DNA of 64,000 nt. Origin: QWQI01 sp964608915. Lineage in GTDB: Bacteria > Planctomycetota > Planctomycetia > Isosphaerales > Isosphaeraceae. Position numbers and translations under genes: made by a program. Of the stretch, positions 47,901 through 56,873 are shown piece by piece. Every line of letters starts with the position of its first letter. Positions within the stretch are counted from its first letter, which is position 1. The stretch covers positions 1 through 64,000 of the forward strand of contig CAZSQA010000017.1 in the NCBI GenBank assembly GCA_964608915.1, read 5' to 3'. A model generated the notes under the pieces. The model saw only the letters and a list, made by a program, of their open reading frames with translations, ran no database searches and was not told where the DNA came from.

Positions 47901-47989
47901 GGTGACAGATTCTGGCCGTGAACGGACTGCCCGCTGGAAGCCAGAATCGAGAGAGTCAGGAGCCAGAAACCGTAAGAGCGAATCGTCAT
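44981..47989 (-). CDS. PVC-type CXXCH dehydrogenase
   Basis: 1002 residues with signal peptide (SYGFWLLTLSILASSGQSVHG). N-terminal β-propeller of the planctomycete 'membrane-bound dehydrogenase' type (VAIDFDDRGRLWAIQYLQYP, LEDTDGDGMADKARDF, DADGDDVPDG calcium-like loops, EGGGNMWGLDFDAAGNL). Then a HEAT-like helical region (about 420-830), and a C-terminal cytochrome c domain with CAGCH near residue 887 and a downstream SVMPEGL Met. These proteins are thought to oxidise sugars and pass electrons to a heme. ATG 47989 is preferred to 48013, the start then fitting the signal peptide. Confidence 0.88.
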   Translation of the reverse strand: MTIRSYGFWLLTLSILASSGQSVHGQNLSPAQAIERMVLAKGLKATAVVSEPLVRQPVAIDFDDRGRLWAIQYLQYPNPAGLNRTKVDRYSRTVYDRVPEPPPKGPKGADRLTILEDTDGDGMADKARDFVSGLNLSTGFAFGDGGVYVLQAPYLLHYADADGDDVPDGDPRVLLAGFGMEDAHSLANSLTWGEDGWLYGLQGSTVTAKIRGIEFQQGIWRYHPPTDRFELFAEGGGNMWGLDFDAAGNLFASTNFGPHVALHVMQDAYYWKQFGKHGPLHNPYTFGHFDHMPHGGAHGGHVTAGGLFYLADRWPAELRGRYIGANVLSHLVAEHAFEPKGATFTSRQVGIVLDSRDPWFAPCDQALGPDGNVYVADWHDQRMAHPDPDADWDRTNGRIYAIRAAADDRPTLSVHPELARKSSVELIGLLRDPNAFLARRARRILKERHEEPSVKRLNQIWHDRDLPVEFRREAFRTLVSMIDHDRAKPAPLSADDFRSAVADTDPAIRRLAVQALGDFAVMPPAGRVAAIATPDVDLICLGQRVASVARVDAPEAIAGWAGLASAVDDAGDPILDQRYWWAAERISQRDPAGLVDAIVSKAIMHEGGQQIPLKTTRIVSEKVIGNLIRKFSYVGGNEIEPQLVRLVRLDVDRNLPFVLESLRGGAPKPAGPFRTTLVDICGDGHSDLIRWEIAARLGSPAPRESALAELQQAQANPKPGRVVAFLKTAADSGWTDWSEISLVASKNENAAIADAAWAGLSRLADEKTASELIGEYPKASQERKKRTRATLSARTETCLPMLEAVASGQIPRDDFDLPELAAIARLGSEPVDRAVLKIWGKIAQATPEERLAEVRRLNNDLRAATGDARKGRELFAKVCAGCHRLYDVGKMVGPDLTGANRSDRDWLLTSIIDPSGVIRKEYQSRIIEMNDGRVLEGLLVESSGGLWKLAKSDGTIESLPASEIRESRESAVSVMPEGLYRQFDPQQLRDLFAFLQSLENAP

Positions 47990-48061
47990 CGTCAGAATAC
48001 CTGAGGGGCACATCGAATCGTCGTCCCTGCTTCGAACGAACGAATTCGGAGCGAAACCGGA

Positions 48062-49507
48062 TCAAGTCAAAATCGGGCGGATGACGCGGCCATGCACGTC
48101 CGTCAGTCGAATGTCGCGGCCGCCGAACCGGAAGGTCAGACGCTCGTGATCGACGCCGAGCTGGTGGAGGATCGTCGCGTGGATGTCGTGAATGTCGACC
48201 GGATGTTCGACAGCCGCCATGCCCATTTCGTCTGTGGTGCCGTAAGTCATGCCGCCACGGACGCCGCCGCCAGCCATGCAGATGGTATAGCCGCTGACGT
48301 GGTGATCGCGGCCGTCGGTGCCGCCGGAGTGGGGCGTACGGCCCATCTCGCCCGCCCAGACAACGAGCGTGCTCTCCAGCAGCCCGCGGGCCTTCAGGTC
48401 ACGAATCAGGGCCGCCACCGGCTGGTCGGTGATCCGGGCGTTCTCCTCATGCCGCAGCTTCAGTTCGCCGTGCTGGTCCCAGGGGGCGTTGTTGGAGTGT
48501 GTCAGCGGGCATGTGATTTCGACGAACCGCACGCCGGCTTCGACCATCCGGCGGGCCCGCAGGCACTGAAGGGCGTAGAACTTGTCGAAATCGTTACCCC
48601 TGTCGATACCGTAAAGCTCGCGGGTCGCACGACTTTCGCCGGCAATGTCGCAAACTTCGGGCAAAAGCGACTGCATCCGCGCGGCGGTTTCGTGGTTGCG
48701 GATCGCGGACTCGATCGCTGCGCGGTCACCGTAGCCTTCAGCAGAGGCGGTGTCCTGCTCACGCAGGAAGTCGAGCTTGGCTTGCTGGATCGCCAGTGGA
48801 TCGGCGGGCACGATGTTATCCACCGGTACCCCCCTGGCCCGCACGAGAGCGGCCTGCGACGTCGCCGGCAAAAACGCGCTGGCGAAGTTCTGGAAGCCGC
48901 CGTTGGGGATCCAGTCGTTGTTCAGCAGCACATAACCCGGCAGATTCTCGTTTTCCGTACCCAGGCCGTACGAAACCCATGAGCCCATGCTGGGAGCCGC
49001 GCCGATGCTGCGGCCGGTGTGCAGCAGCAGTGCCTGCGCCCCGTGCAGGGGCGTTTCGCCGGTGACGGAACGGATCACGCACAGATCGTCCGCAAGCTGC
49101 GCCATGTGAGGCAGCAGATCGCTGACCCAGAGGCCCGATTCGCCCCTCTGGCGGAACTTCCAGAGAGGCCCCAGCCATTTGCGTGAAGGATTGATGGCCT
49201 GGGACTTCTGATCGACGGCCCAGACCGCCTGCTGGCCAGTGCGGCGCGCCAGCTCGGGCTTGTAATCGAATGTGTCCACGTGCGATACGCCGCCGTCCAT
49301 GAACAGAAAAATCACGTGCCGGGCCTTCGGCGCGAAATCACGTGGATGAACGCCGTCGCTCGCGACCGCCCGAATGCCCTCCAGTCCGGCGAAAGCCAGC
49401 ATGCCGAAGCCCATGTTCGTGGCCCGGAGGAAATCACGCCGTGAACTTACGACCCCCGCATGGCCCGGGCATAACGCATTTCGCCCGGAAACCGGTTCAG
49501 CGGACAT
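48062..49507 (-). CDS. DUF1501 (sulfatase-like) Tat-exported protein
   Basis: 481 residues. Tat signal SSRRDFLRATNMGFGMLAFAG. The DUF1501 alkaline-phosphatase-like domain is clear: VIFLFMDGGVSHVDTFDYKP, HGELKLRHEENARITDQPVAALI, VVWAGEMGRTPHSGGTDGRDHH and the terminal GVDHERLTFRFGGRDIRLTDVHG. DUF1501 genes are almost always paired with DUF1549/1553 cytochromes in planctomycetes, as here. The start overlaps the preceding gene's stop by 11 bases. The reaction is unproven. Confidence 0.92.
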   Translation of the reverse strand: MSAEPVSGRNALCPGHAGVVSSRRDFLRATNMGFGMLAFAGLEGIRAVASDGVHPRDFAPKARHVIFLFMDGGVSHVDTFDYKPELARRTGQQAVWAVDQKSQAINPSRKWLGPLWKFRQRGESGLWVSDLLPHMAQLADDLCVIRSVTGETPLHGAQALLLHTGRSIGAAPSMGSWVSYGLGTENENLPGYVLLNNDWIPNGGFQNFASAFLPATSQAALVRARGVPVDNIVPADPLAIQQAKLDFLREQDTASAEGYGDRAAIESAIRNHETAARMQSLLPEVCDIAGESRATRELYGIDRGNDFDKFYALQCLRARRMVEAGVRFVEITCPLTHSNNAPWDQHGELKLRHEENARITDQPVAALIRDLKARGLLESTLVVWAGEMGRTPHSGGTDGRDHHVSGYTICMAGGGVRGGMTYGTTDEMGMAAVEHPVDIHDIHATILHQLGVDHERLTFRFGGRDIRLTDVHGRVIRPILT

Positions 49508-52500
49508 GGGCGAACTCCTTCAGGTTGAAGATCGCATGGGCGACGTCTTTCCACACTTCGACGGACGAAAGGGCTGCCGCCTGGTCGATTTTTCGCAGCT
49601 CGGCGGATCGGCGGACAAGCTTCACGAGCCTGGCGGTTTCGTGCTCGCCGGCCGGCCGGCCGATGGCACGTTCGAACATATCGGCAGCACGGCGATCGAT
49701 CGATGCGTCAGCCTCAGCCGCCACCCGTTTCGCCCAGAATTCGGCCATCGCCAGCACGAAGGGGTCATTCAGGAGCGCCAGCGCCTGATCGGGCACCGTG
49801 GTGCGGTCGCGTTTGCCCGTGGTCAGCTTCGGCAAGGGCTGATTGAAAATCGCCAGAAACCGGGGCGGCTCCATCAGCGTGATCTTCTGATAGATCGACC
49901 GCCGGCCTTCGCCTTCGAGCGGGCCTGATTTGAGCCGTTTGGCGGGATCTTCGGCGGTTCGGTACGGATCGATCGGCGGGCCGCCGAGGGCCGGATCGAG
50001 CCGGCCGGAAACGGCCAGAAGCGCATCCCGCAGCGCCTCGGCTTCAAGTCGCCTTTGAGGATAGTGATGCAGCAGGCGATTTTCCGGGTCGATCGTGAAC
50101 GCGGCGGCAGATGGCACGTTGCCCTGCCGAAATGCGGCCGTCAGGACCATCTCCCGCACGAGTCGTTTGAGTGACCAGCCTTCTTCCATGAACCGGGCGG
50201 CCAGGGTGTCGAGCAGTTCCGGATGACTTGGCTTTTCGCCCAGATGCCCGAAATCGTCCGGCGTGCGGACGAGCCCTTCCCCGAAAACATGCTGCCAGAC
50301 CCGGTTCACGAAGACCCGGGCCGTCAGCGGATTGGCCGGATCCACCAGTGCCCGGGCCAGCTCGTCACGACCGCTCGACTGACCGGGGTCGCTGGAGGAA
50401 GTTCCGCCGAGCAAGTCTCGAACGTACCGGGCATTGCCGCGCGGGACGACTTCGCCGAACTCGGTATACGAACCGCGCAGGCCCACCGGCTCGTTGCGCG
50501 CTTCGTGGCGATCCTCGGCCGTGCCGATCGTTCGATCCGGGACAATTCGCTTTTCGACTTCCCGGTAGCGGCTCACAAGCTTGCCGATCGGCGTATCAGG
50601 CGAAAAAGCATTCGGGAGCCACCCTGCCCCGATGGCTTCGTCAAGAATTTGTGTATCAGCCACGCCGCACCGGTCCTGCGACCAGCGAGCTATAGCGGCA
50701 AGTATGACTTCAGCGGCCGCTTCGGCACGTGACTCGCGTGTATCGGGCCGCGTTTTCTTCGCCGCTTGTTCGAAGAGCGGCACGAGCCGGTCGAGAGTGT
50801 CCATCGGCTTCGCGCCCGGCGCATGTTCGTAGACACGTGTCACCCCGAACCAGCTTCGCGGGTCGGCTTCGTCCTCAGGCTTCACGCCGCCGTAACCCGT
50901 GCGAGGCGGGAAGTAATTGTCGTAAGCCTTGGTGGCCAGTTCCAGATAGACTCGCCGGGGCATCGTGTCGGCGGGCCCCGAAAGCCGGTCGAAATTGCCG
51001 GCCGTGAGCGTCAGCCAGCCCACGCGCGGCATATCCGGAAAAGCAAGCCGTTCGGAATGGAAGCAATGATCGAGAATGAACGCCTGAGAAGCCTTTCTGC
51101 CGCCCGCGAAACCGACGGAGAACGTCGTCGCCCGCGCTGGGTCCACCAACGGCCCGCGCACGACTCCGCCCAGCCTTTGCGAATAAAGATGCGACCACCG
51201 ACCGGCCGGTAAGATTTGGTCAATGACTCTTTCGCCTGCCTCGGCCACGACGAAATCGCCGTCGCGGGCCAGCCCGTGCTTCAGACCGAAGCCCTCCGCC
51301 GACCAGCCATCAGGAAGATTCTCACCCGTGAAATCGGCAAGCAGTTTCAGCCCCTTGGCCGCCTCGAACCGGCGCTGACGTTCCGCCTGAAACTCCGCCA
51401 GTGTCAGCGGTTTCGTCTCCGGACGGCTCAGGAAACCCGCAAGCGATTCCGGCACTCCGGCCGCTTTCTCGTCGACAGGCAGAGATTTCAGTTTCGTCGT
51501 CAGTTCCTGCCCCGAATTCGTCCAGATCCGGCCAACCTCTTGCCGGATGCGGCTCTTGATCGCCTTCATCCCGGCGATCGTCGCCAGGTTCGGGTCGGTG
51601 GTGTCGGCCTGCCGCACGCCCCAGCGGCTGCTCATGAAGATGCCCGTCAAGGCGTAATAGTCTTTCTGTTCGACGGCGTCCAGCTTGTGATCGTGGCACT
51701 GGGCACAGGCGACGGTCGTCGCCTGAAACGCTTTCGAAACGGTGTCGACCAGATTCGCCATCGCCTCCTGGCTGATTCCCTCGATCTGGGCATTGTCGCC
51801 GTGCCGCCGCTCACCCAGCCGCATCGCCATCGGTCCGATGATCGATTCGTTCAGCCCCGAGGCCGGGTCGACCCGCGGCTCGCCAAGATCGCCCGCGACC
51901 TGCTCTCGTATCAGCCGGTTCACGGGCACGTCTCGCGAAAAAGCCCGAACCAGATAGTCACGATACATCCAGGCGTTTTTGGCGGGAACGTCCCATTCGT
52001 AGCCGTGCGTGTCGGAGTAATGGACGATGTCCATCCAGTGCCGGGCCCACCGTTCGCCGAAATGGGGGCTGGCGAGTAATTCGTCGACGAGCCTTTCGAT
52101 CGCCTCAGGCCGGGTGTCGGTGACGAACGCCCGAGCCCGCTCAGGCTCCAGAGGCAATCCCGTGAGCACGAACGCCAACCGCCGGGCCAGAACGTGCCGG
52201 TCCGCCTCAGCCGCCGGTTCGATGCCCTGTGACTTCATCCTGGCCAGCAGGAAACGGTCGATTTCGCCACTTGACCATCGATCGCCCGCGAGCTTCGGGG
52301 CTTCATGCCGGACGACGGGCTTCAGGCTCCACCAGTCCAGCCGTTTCCGGTAGACGTCTTCCCAAACCCCTGCGACGGAAGCCTTACGAGGGTCGGCCGC
52401 GCCACGCTGCACCCATTGCCGCAGCACCGCGATTTCTTCAGGCCCCAGCTTCGACTTCGGCGGCATTTTGAGCGAGTCATCGCCATGTTCGACGGCCGTG

Positions 52501-52766
52501 ATCAGGAGACTTTCGTCAGGCTGGCCAGGGACGACGGCGGGCCCGGAATCGCCGCCATTCTCCCAGCCTGTGCGGCTGTCGAGCGCCAGCCCGGCCTTGA
52601 TCGCCTTCGCGTGCGAATGGCATTCGTAGCACCGGCTTTCGAAGATCGGCAGAACGCGGCTTTCGAAAAAAGCGATATCGTCACTGGCCGATGCACCAGG
52701 CATACCCAGGCAAGCGACCAGAACGAGGAGAAGTATTCGGCGGAAATTCGGTGATTCGAGAAGCAT
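49497..52766 (-). CDS. Planctomycete cytochrome c (PSD1/DUF1549/DUF1553) protein
   Basis: 1089 residues with a signal peptide (RRILLLVLVACLGMPGASA). N-terminal PSD1 cytochrome c: FESRCYECHSHAKAIKAGL (CYECH) and a distal Met (DDSLKMPPK). Then DUF1549 (DRFLLARMKSQGIEPAAEA, ARHWMDIVHYSDTHGYEWD), a jelly-roll-like centre (LRGPLVDPARATTF), and DUF1553 (NPLTARVFVNRVWQHVFGEGLVRTPDDFGHLGEKPSHPELLD). The family is confined largely to planctomycetes and verrucomicrobia and linked to polysaccharide or sulfated glycan use. It is the first gene of the minus-strand set. Confidence 0.93.
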   Translation of the reverse strand: MLLESPNFRRILLLVLVACLGMPGASASDDIAFFESRVLPIFESRCYECHSHAKAIKAGLALDSRTGWENGGDSGPAVVPGQPDESLLITAVEHGDDSLKMPPKSKLGPEEIAVLRQWVQRGAADPRKASVAGVWEDVYRKRLDWWSLKPVVRHEAPKLAGDRWSSGEIDRFLLARMKSQGIEPAAEADRHVLARRLAFVLTGLPLEPERARAFVTDTRPEAIERLVDELLASPHFGERWARHWMDIVHYSDTHGYEWDVPAKNAWMYRDYLVRAFSRDVPVNRLIREQVAGDLGEPRVDPASGLNESIIGPMAMRLGERRHGDNAQIEGISQEAMANLVDTVSKAFQATTVACAQCHDHKLDAVEQKDYYALTGIFMSSRWGVRQADTTDPNLATIAGMKAIKSRIRQEVGRIWTNSGQELTTKLKSLPVDEKAAGVPESLAGFLSRPETKPLTLAEFQAERQRRFEAAKGLKLLADFTGENLPDGWSAEGFGLKHGLARDGDFVVAEAGERVIDQILPAGRWSHLYSQRLGGVVRGPLVDPARATTFSVGFAGGRKASQAFILDHCFHSERLAFPDMPRVGWLTLTAGNFDRLSGPADTMPRRVYLELATKAYDNYFPPRTGYGGVKPEDEADPRSWFGVTRVYEHAPGAKPMDTLDRLVPLFEQAAKKTRPDTRESRAEAAAEVILAAIARWSQDRCGVADTQILDEAIGAGWLPNAFSPDTPIGKLVSRYREVEKRIVPDRTIGTAEDRHEARNEPVGLRGSYTEFGEVVPRGNARYVRDLLGGTSSSDPGQSSGRDELARALVDPANPLTARVFVNRVWQHVFGEGLVRTPDDFGHLGEKPSHPELLDTLAARFMEEGWSLKRLVREMVLTAAFRQGNVPSAAAFTIDPENRLLHHYPQRRLEAEALRDALLAVSGRLDPALGGPPIDPYRTAEDPAKRLKSGPLEGEGRRSIYQKITLMEPPRFLAIFNQPLPKLTTGKRDRTTVPDQALALLNDPFVLAMAEFWAKRVAAEADASIDRRAADMFERAIGRPAGEHETARLVKLVRRSAELRKIDQAAALSSVEVWKDVAHAIFNLKEFAHVR

Positions 52767-53142
52767 CGGCGGCGAATCGCTCCGTATCGAAGGCGGAGCC
52801 GCTTACATGGTTCGGACCGAACCATGAAGGCCTGAGGGCGGGAATCGGACGGTGAAGGCACTGGCGGCTTGAGGAGAGACCTGATCATCGGCCCATCAAG
52901 CCTGATACAGAAATTCTATCACGGCTCTTCGCCCCGCGAAACCAAGCGCGAAGGAATTGACTCGATGATGCAGGAGGGCCAGCTCCGTGAGCCACTCAAG
53001 ACGATCCGACGCAGAGCATCGTTTACCCGCCCGGTCTGTTGCGTTACCCTGAAACGACGGATCCGGGCCAATCGCCCCAACCGCCCACCGGCCCATGCCC
53101 CGACATCTCCCGCCTTTCACCTCCTGGAGTTCGCGAACGAAC
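52767..53142. other. Divergent promoter region
   Basis: 376 bases between the divergent DUF1553 and ceramidase-like genes. It contains a 21-base palindrome (52806-52826). No RNA gene or coding frame with support was seen. Confidence 0.6.
52806..52826. promoter_or_regulatory. 21-base palindrome, possible operator
   Basis: CATGGTTCGG and CCGAACCATG flank a single central A: a perfect inverted repeat of 10-base arms. It lies 40 bases upstream of the DUF1553 start, in a divergent promoter region, where a dimeric repressor or activator could bind. No known regulator motif was recognised. Confidence 0.5.
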
Positions 53143-54633
53143 ATGGCAAGATCTCTCCGACCGGCCCGGCTATGTTACTTCCTCATGTCGTTCGGGCTAT
53201 TCGCCTGCGCAGCCGCACGCACCGAAGCGGCCGAACCGATCCAGGTCGGCATGGCCCAGCGCGACATCACGCCGCCTGACGGCTTCCCGATGGCGGGCTA
53301 TTATCATGAACGGCTGGCCGAGGGCACGATCGACCCGCTTCTGGCCAAGGCGATCGTATTTCGTCAGGGCAAAACCACGGCGGCACTGGTCGTGTGCGAC
53401 CTCATCGGAGTCACTTACGACCTGTCGTCAGCCATTCGCGCCGAAGCGTCCAAACTCAGCGGGATCCCATTCGAAGCCATCGTGGTCGCGGCCACGCACT
53501 CCCACACGGCACCAGACTATTACAAATCACTGGAAAACGTGCTGAAAGGCGATCGATCCGACGCCAAACGGTCCGCCTATATCGACAAGCTCATCGCCGA
53601 ACCTGCCGCCGCCATCGCGGACGCCGCGAGATCGGCCGCGGCCTGCACCCTGGAGGCCGGTTCGACCGGTCAGAATACGCCCGTTTCATTCAACCGGCGA
53701 TTCGTCATGCGCGACGGATCCGTGCGCACCTGGATGAGCTACGCGAACAAGGAGACGATCAAGGCCGCTGGCCCGATCGACGCGGAAATCGGCATGCTGA
53801 TGGTGAAATCACAGGCAGGCGAACCCGTCGGAGTCGTCAGCAACTTCGCCCTGCACCTGGACACCGTCGGCGGCTCGAAATGGAGTGCCGATTACCCGAA
53901 ATTCGTCGCGGATTGCGTGCAGCGGAAGCTGGGACCGAAAGCGATCTCGATTTTCGCGACCGGCTGCTGCGGCGATATCAATCACTCCGACCCGCGCGCG
54001 ACCACACGCAATAAGACCGACTTCATCGGTAATTCCCTCGGCACGACGATCACGGAAAACCTGCTGAAGCTGAGCCCCGTCTCCACAGATGGCAGGCTGG
54101 ACGTTCGACACGCCGTCGTGAATTTGCCGCTGCAGGAGTGCGGCCCGGACGACGTGAAAGCGTCGATCGAAGTGCTGAAAGCCGTCGAAGCCGGCAAGAC
54201 CGTCGACTTCTTCGACCACGTGCGGGCCCACAAACTGCTGATGGTCGATCAGCTCAGGCATAACCCTCCCCTGGCCGCCGGTTCGGCCCACCGGCCCTTC
54301 CTGCGCACGAAAAAATGGGCCGGCATCGGCGCGAGCATCCCGACGGAAGTGCATGCGATCACGATCGGTGAAGATCTGGCGATCGTAACGCTTCCCGGAG
54401 AAGTCTTCGTCGACCTCGGCCTGGCGATCAAGCAAGCCTCGCCCTATCGGCAGACGATCATCGTCGAACTGGCCAACGCCGTCGAAACGATCTATGTCCC
54501 CACACGAGCAGCCCACGCCGGCGGCAGTTATGAGGTGCTCAATTCGACCGTCAAACCTGGATCGGGCGAGATGCTCGTCGAAGCCGCGCTCAAGCTTCTG
54601 AAGGAGTCGCGACAGGCGAAAGGGGCGAAATGA
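53143..54633 (+). CDS. Neutral/alkaline ceramidase-like protein
   Basis: 496 residues with a signal peptide (CYFLMSFGLFACAAARTEAA). The remainder matches the N-terminal domain of neutral ceramidases: VGMAQRDITPPDGFPMAGYY, VVVAATHSHTAPDYY (zinc His pair), SNFALHLDT, FATGCCGDINH (Cys-Cys-Gly-Asp) and VTLPGEVFVDLGLAI. It lacks the separate C-terminal Ig-like domain, as do many planctomycete members. It may hydrolyse N-acyl bonds in sphingolipid-like or other amides. A GGAG about 14 bases upstream gives only weak support for ATG 53143. Confidence 0.85.
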   Translation: MARSLRPARLCYFLMSFGLFACAAARTEAAEPIQVGMAQRDITPPDGFPMAGYYHERLAEGTIDPLLAKAIVFRQGKTTAALVVCDLIGVTYDLSSAIRAEASKLSGIPFEAIVVAATHSHTAPDYYKSLENVLKGDRSDAKRSAYIDKLIAEPAAAIADAARSAAACTLEAGSTGQNTPVSFNRRFVMRDGSVRTWMSYANKETIKAAGPIDAEIGMLMVKSQAGEPVGVVSNFALHLDTVGGSKWSADYPKFVADCVQRKLGPKAISIFATGCCGDINHSDPRATTRNKTDFIGNSLGTTITENLLKLSPVSTDGRLDVRHAVVNLPLQECGPDDVKASIEVLKAVEAGKTVDFFDHVRAHKLLMVDQLRHNPPLAAGSAHRPFLRTKKWAGIGASIPTEVHAITIGEDLAIVTLPGEVFVDLGLAIKQASPYRQTIIVELANAVETIYVPTRAAHAGGSYEVLNSTVKPGSGEMLVEAALKLLKESRQAKGAK

Positions 54634-54726
54634 CGCATTCCGTTCGAACTCAAGCCGAATTCGCGAAAAGGTTTTGATGGAAACTGGTTCGCGTCTCTTC
54701 GCGCATCGCGAACTGGCGAAATCGGC

Positions 54727-54755
54727 TTGACGACGAACGGAGATACCTGTAGGAT
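54727..54755 (+). promoter_or_regulatory. Promoter of tRNA-Pro
   Basis: TTGACG at 54727-54732 and TAGGAT at 54750-54755 are separated by exactly 17 bases. The predicted start lies only a few bases before the mature tRNA 5' end at 54765. Confidence 0.6.
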
Positions 54756-54764
54756 CATCTCTAT

Positions 54765-54839
54765 CGGGGCGTGGCGCAGCCTGGCTAGCGCGCTTGCATG
54801 GGGTGCAAGAGGCCGGAGGTTCGAATCCTCTCGCCCCGA
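54765..54839 (+). tRNA. tRNA-Pro (GGG anticodon)
   Basis: A 75-base cloverleaf: acceptor CGGGGCG / CGCCCCG plus A73, D arm GCGC...GCGC, anticodon stem CTTGC / GCAAG with loop ATGGGGT (anticodon GGG, reading CCC/CCU; G37 present as expected for tRNA-Pro), a five-base variable loop, and T arm with TTCGAAT. No CCA is encoded (the genome continues CTCAA). A small CTCAAAT/ATTTGAG hairpin directly follows and may end the transcript. Confidence 0.96.
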
Positions 54840-55404
54840 CTCAAATCCATTTGAGATTACCGCAGCGATCGAATTCATTCGATGGCTTCTTTGGTCAAGA
54901 TCGCCGTTTCTCACGGCGACTGTCGTACGATTACTGACGCTTTCCAGGCACTCGCCCGGATGCCGCTACACTCGCTTTCGGATTCGAAGTGGCGTCACGG
55001 CTATCATTCTCGAGAAATGCAAGCCGCGAGGTCGAGAGGCGCGCTGTCGGATCGGATCAGTACGGATAAAAGAAAAGCGATGTAACGTTGACGCAATGAG
55101 AGCCGGAATTGTGTGGTGATTTGCCGTTTTGCGGCGTGTGAGGTGATGACGGCCAGAAATGACTCGACACGAATTCGCCCGCCGACGATCGCGCGGATCT
55201 TGCGCATGAACCCGATATTCAGTTCTTCGAGAAGCACAGATTCTGAAAGTATGCCACGTCCGAATCGGTAATCCGACATCATCGTCTGCGCGTCGAACAC
55301 CTCGTTACGATTCCGGTCTTTCCGATTTCGTTCGCTCATTTCGTGTCATAATTTCGGCCCTTCGGTCAATCTTATACGGAAGCGGCGAATGGAGGGGACA
55401 CAAG

Positions 55405-55926
55405 GTGGACGACTCGGTACGAATGGCGACACGTCTCTGGACACTCGCATTGCCACGTGTTTCGGCTTTCGTCGGAGCACAAGTCCGTGACGTCCTTGAC
55501 CGGGACGATATTCTGCAGGACACTGCGATCGCCGTTATCGAATCGATCGGCAAATTCGACGCTTCTCAGAATTTCACGTCCTGGGCGATGGGCATCGCGC
55601 GGAACCAGGTTCGGCACCATTATCGTCGCAAAGCCCGCGACTGGAGACAGATCGACTCGGAATCGCTCGACGTTCTGCAATCGATCATGACACAAACCGC
55701 CTTCGTTGACGAAGAACTTTATGCACACCTTGACGAATGCATGGAGAAGCTGGAAGGCCGCGCCCGCGACCTATGCCGGCTGCGCTACGACGAAGATCTC
55801 AAGCCAGCCGCGATCGCCGATCGACTCGGGATGACTGCCAACCAGGTCGCCAAAACCCTCCAGAGAATTCGTGACCGACTCAGAGACTGCATGAACCGCA
55901 AGTCCGAGATGAGGCCTGCCACATGA
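55405..55926 (+). CDS. RNA polymerase sigma factor (ECF-like)
   Basis: 173 residues with sigma region 2 (DILQDTAIAVIESIGKFDASQNFTSWAMGIARNQVRHHYRRKARD) and region 4 (CRLRYDEDLKPAAIADRLGMTANQVAKTLQRIRDRLRDCM). The FTSWAMGIARN core and helix-turn-helix are typical of the planctomycete/verrucomicrobial ECF group. It should redirect RNA polymerase to a small set of promoters. The GTG start has GGAGG about 10 bases before it. The stop overlaps the next gene's ATG, the usual layout for a sigma and its anti-sigma. Confidence 0.92.
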   Translation: MDDSVRMATRLWTLALPRVSAFVGAQVRDVLDRDDILQDTAIAVIESIGKFDASQNFTSWAMGIARNQVRHHYRRKARDWRQIDSESLDVLQSIMTQTAFVDEELYAHLDECMEKLEGRARDLCRLRYDEDLKPAAIADRLGMTANQVAKTLQRIRDRLRDCMNRKSEMRPAT

Positions 55927-56873
55927 ATCCCGACACGGACCGACTCATTCACGATTTCCTCGACGATCGTCTCAGCGACGAGCAGCTTGTGGAATTGAAC
56001 GTCAGAATCCGAAACGATCCGCGATTCGCCATGGAATTCGCCCAGGCCCTCTATCTGCACGACCGGCTATTCGATCTGGCGAGAACGAGCCCGTCGGACG
56101 GACGGATTCCCCAGGCGATCTCAATGTCTCAGCGGCATTCGGAACGGTTGCCGATACCTCGCCGATTCCGATTCTGGGGCATTCTCGCGGCTGGCATCGC
56201 TTGCCTGGCGTTCACGACATTCTGGAACGCCAGTCGAACGCTCAACGCCGCGACGGAAATCGATCGTCTCATCGCTACGGTCAAGCCGCGAACCGATCGC
56301 CGCTACGTCATTCGAAATCTCGACGGAGTTGCGGAACCGAACTCGGGCAGACAGCCGCCGATCGACGGTGCGACGCTCGATGTCCGGAGCCCCGATCGGT
56401 ACGTGCTCGAACGTCATTTCGCGGATGGCCGGCGCTTCCTGACCGGCAGCGATGGCGAATCGAGCTGGGCGATTCCACCGGATGGACCGGTTCGAATCAG
56501 TCATGATCCCGAACGTTTTCGCGGGCCAGTTCCCGGGCATCAGCACGGGCTGCCGTTCGTCGATGTGCAAAGCGACCTTGTGACGTTCCGAAACAGTTAC
56601 GATCTCGACGGACCGTTCTCAGGCACCGATGGCAGCCTGATGATCAGGGGAACGAGAAAGCCCGGGATACCACGCGGGCCGCGTGCGTTCGAAATGACTT
56701 ATGAACCCGAAACAGGCACGATCCGGCGAATGCTCTTCGACGGTTTGCCCCAGGCACGCGGGGGACCGCGACGCGTCGCCGTCGAACTGACCGATTCCGA
56801 ACAGAGACCGGAGGCGTTTTTCGACCACAAGTTCCACCACGCGAACGACCGTGAAATCATAGAGGAACCCTGA
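55923..56873 (+). CDS. Probable transmembrane anti-sigma factor
   Basis: 316 residues. The cytoplasmic N-terminus (DRLIHDFLDDRLSDEQLVELNVRIRNDPRFAMEF) has the helical, 'L-D--LS--E' style of planctomycete anti-sigma/FecR-type regulators, without the zinc motif of ZAS proteins. One membrane helix (FWGILAAGIACLAFTTFW) lies near residues 84-101, followed by a periplasmic part of about 210 residues with no known domain. ATGA overlap with the sigma gene supports the pairing. The sulfatase ATG shares one base with its stop, so all three are translationally linked. Confidence 0.8.
   Translation: MNPDTDRLIHDFLDDRLSDEQLVELNVRIRNDPRFAMEFAQALYLHDRLFDLARTSPSDGRIPQAISMSQRHSERLPIPRRFRFWGILAAGIACLAFTTFWNASRTLNAATEIDRLIATVKPRTDRRYVIRNLDGVAEPNSGRQPPIDGATLDVRSPDRYVLERHFADGRRFLTGSDGESSWAIPPDGPVRISHDPERFRGPVPGHQHGLPFVDVQSDLVTFRNSYDLDGPFSGTDGSLMIRGTRKPGIPRGPRAFEMTYEPETGTIRRMLFDGLPQARGGPRRVAVELTDSEQRPEAFFDHKFHHANDREIIEEP

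Larger units (their letters stand above)
54634..55404. other. Intergenic region with tRNA-Pro
   Basis: 771 bases. The tRNA and its promoter occupy 54727-54839. The rest, 54856-55404, shows no supported gene: short frames such as a minus-strand one at 55004-55339 have no ribosome binding site. The sigma-factor promoter should lie just before 55404. Confidence 0.6.

Noticed and set aside
55004..55339. Minus-strand 111-residue frame as a gene
   Set aside because: No Shine-Dalgarno before its start and no family resemblance; left inside the intergenic description.
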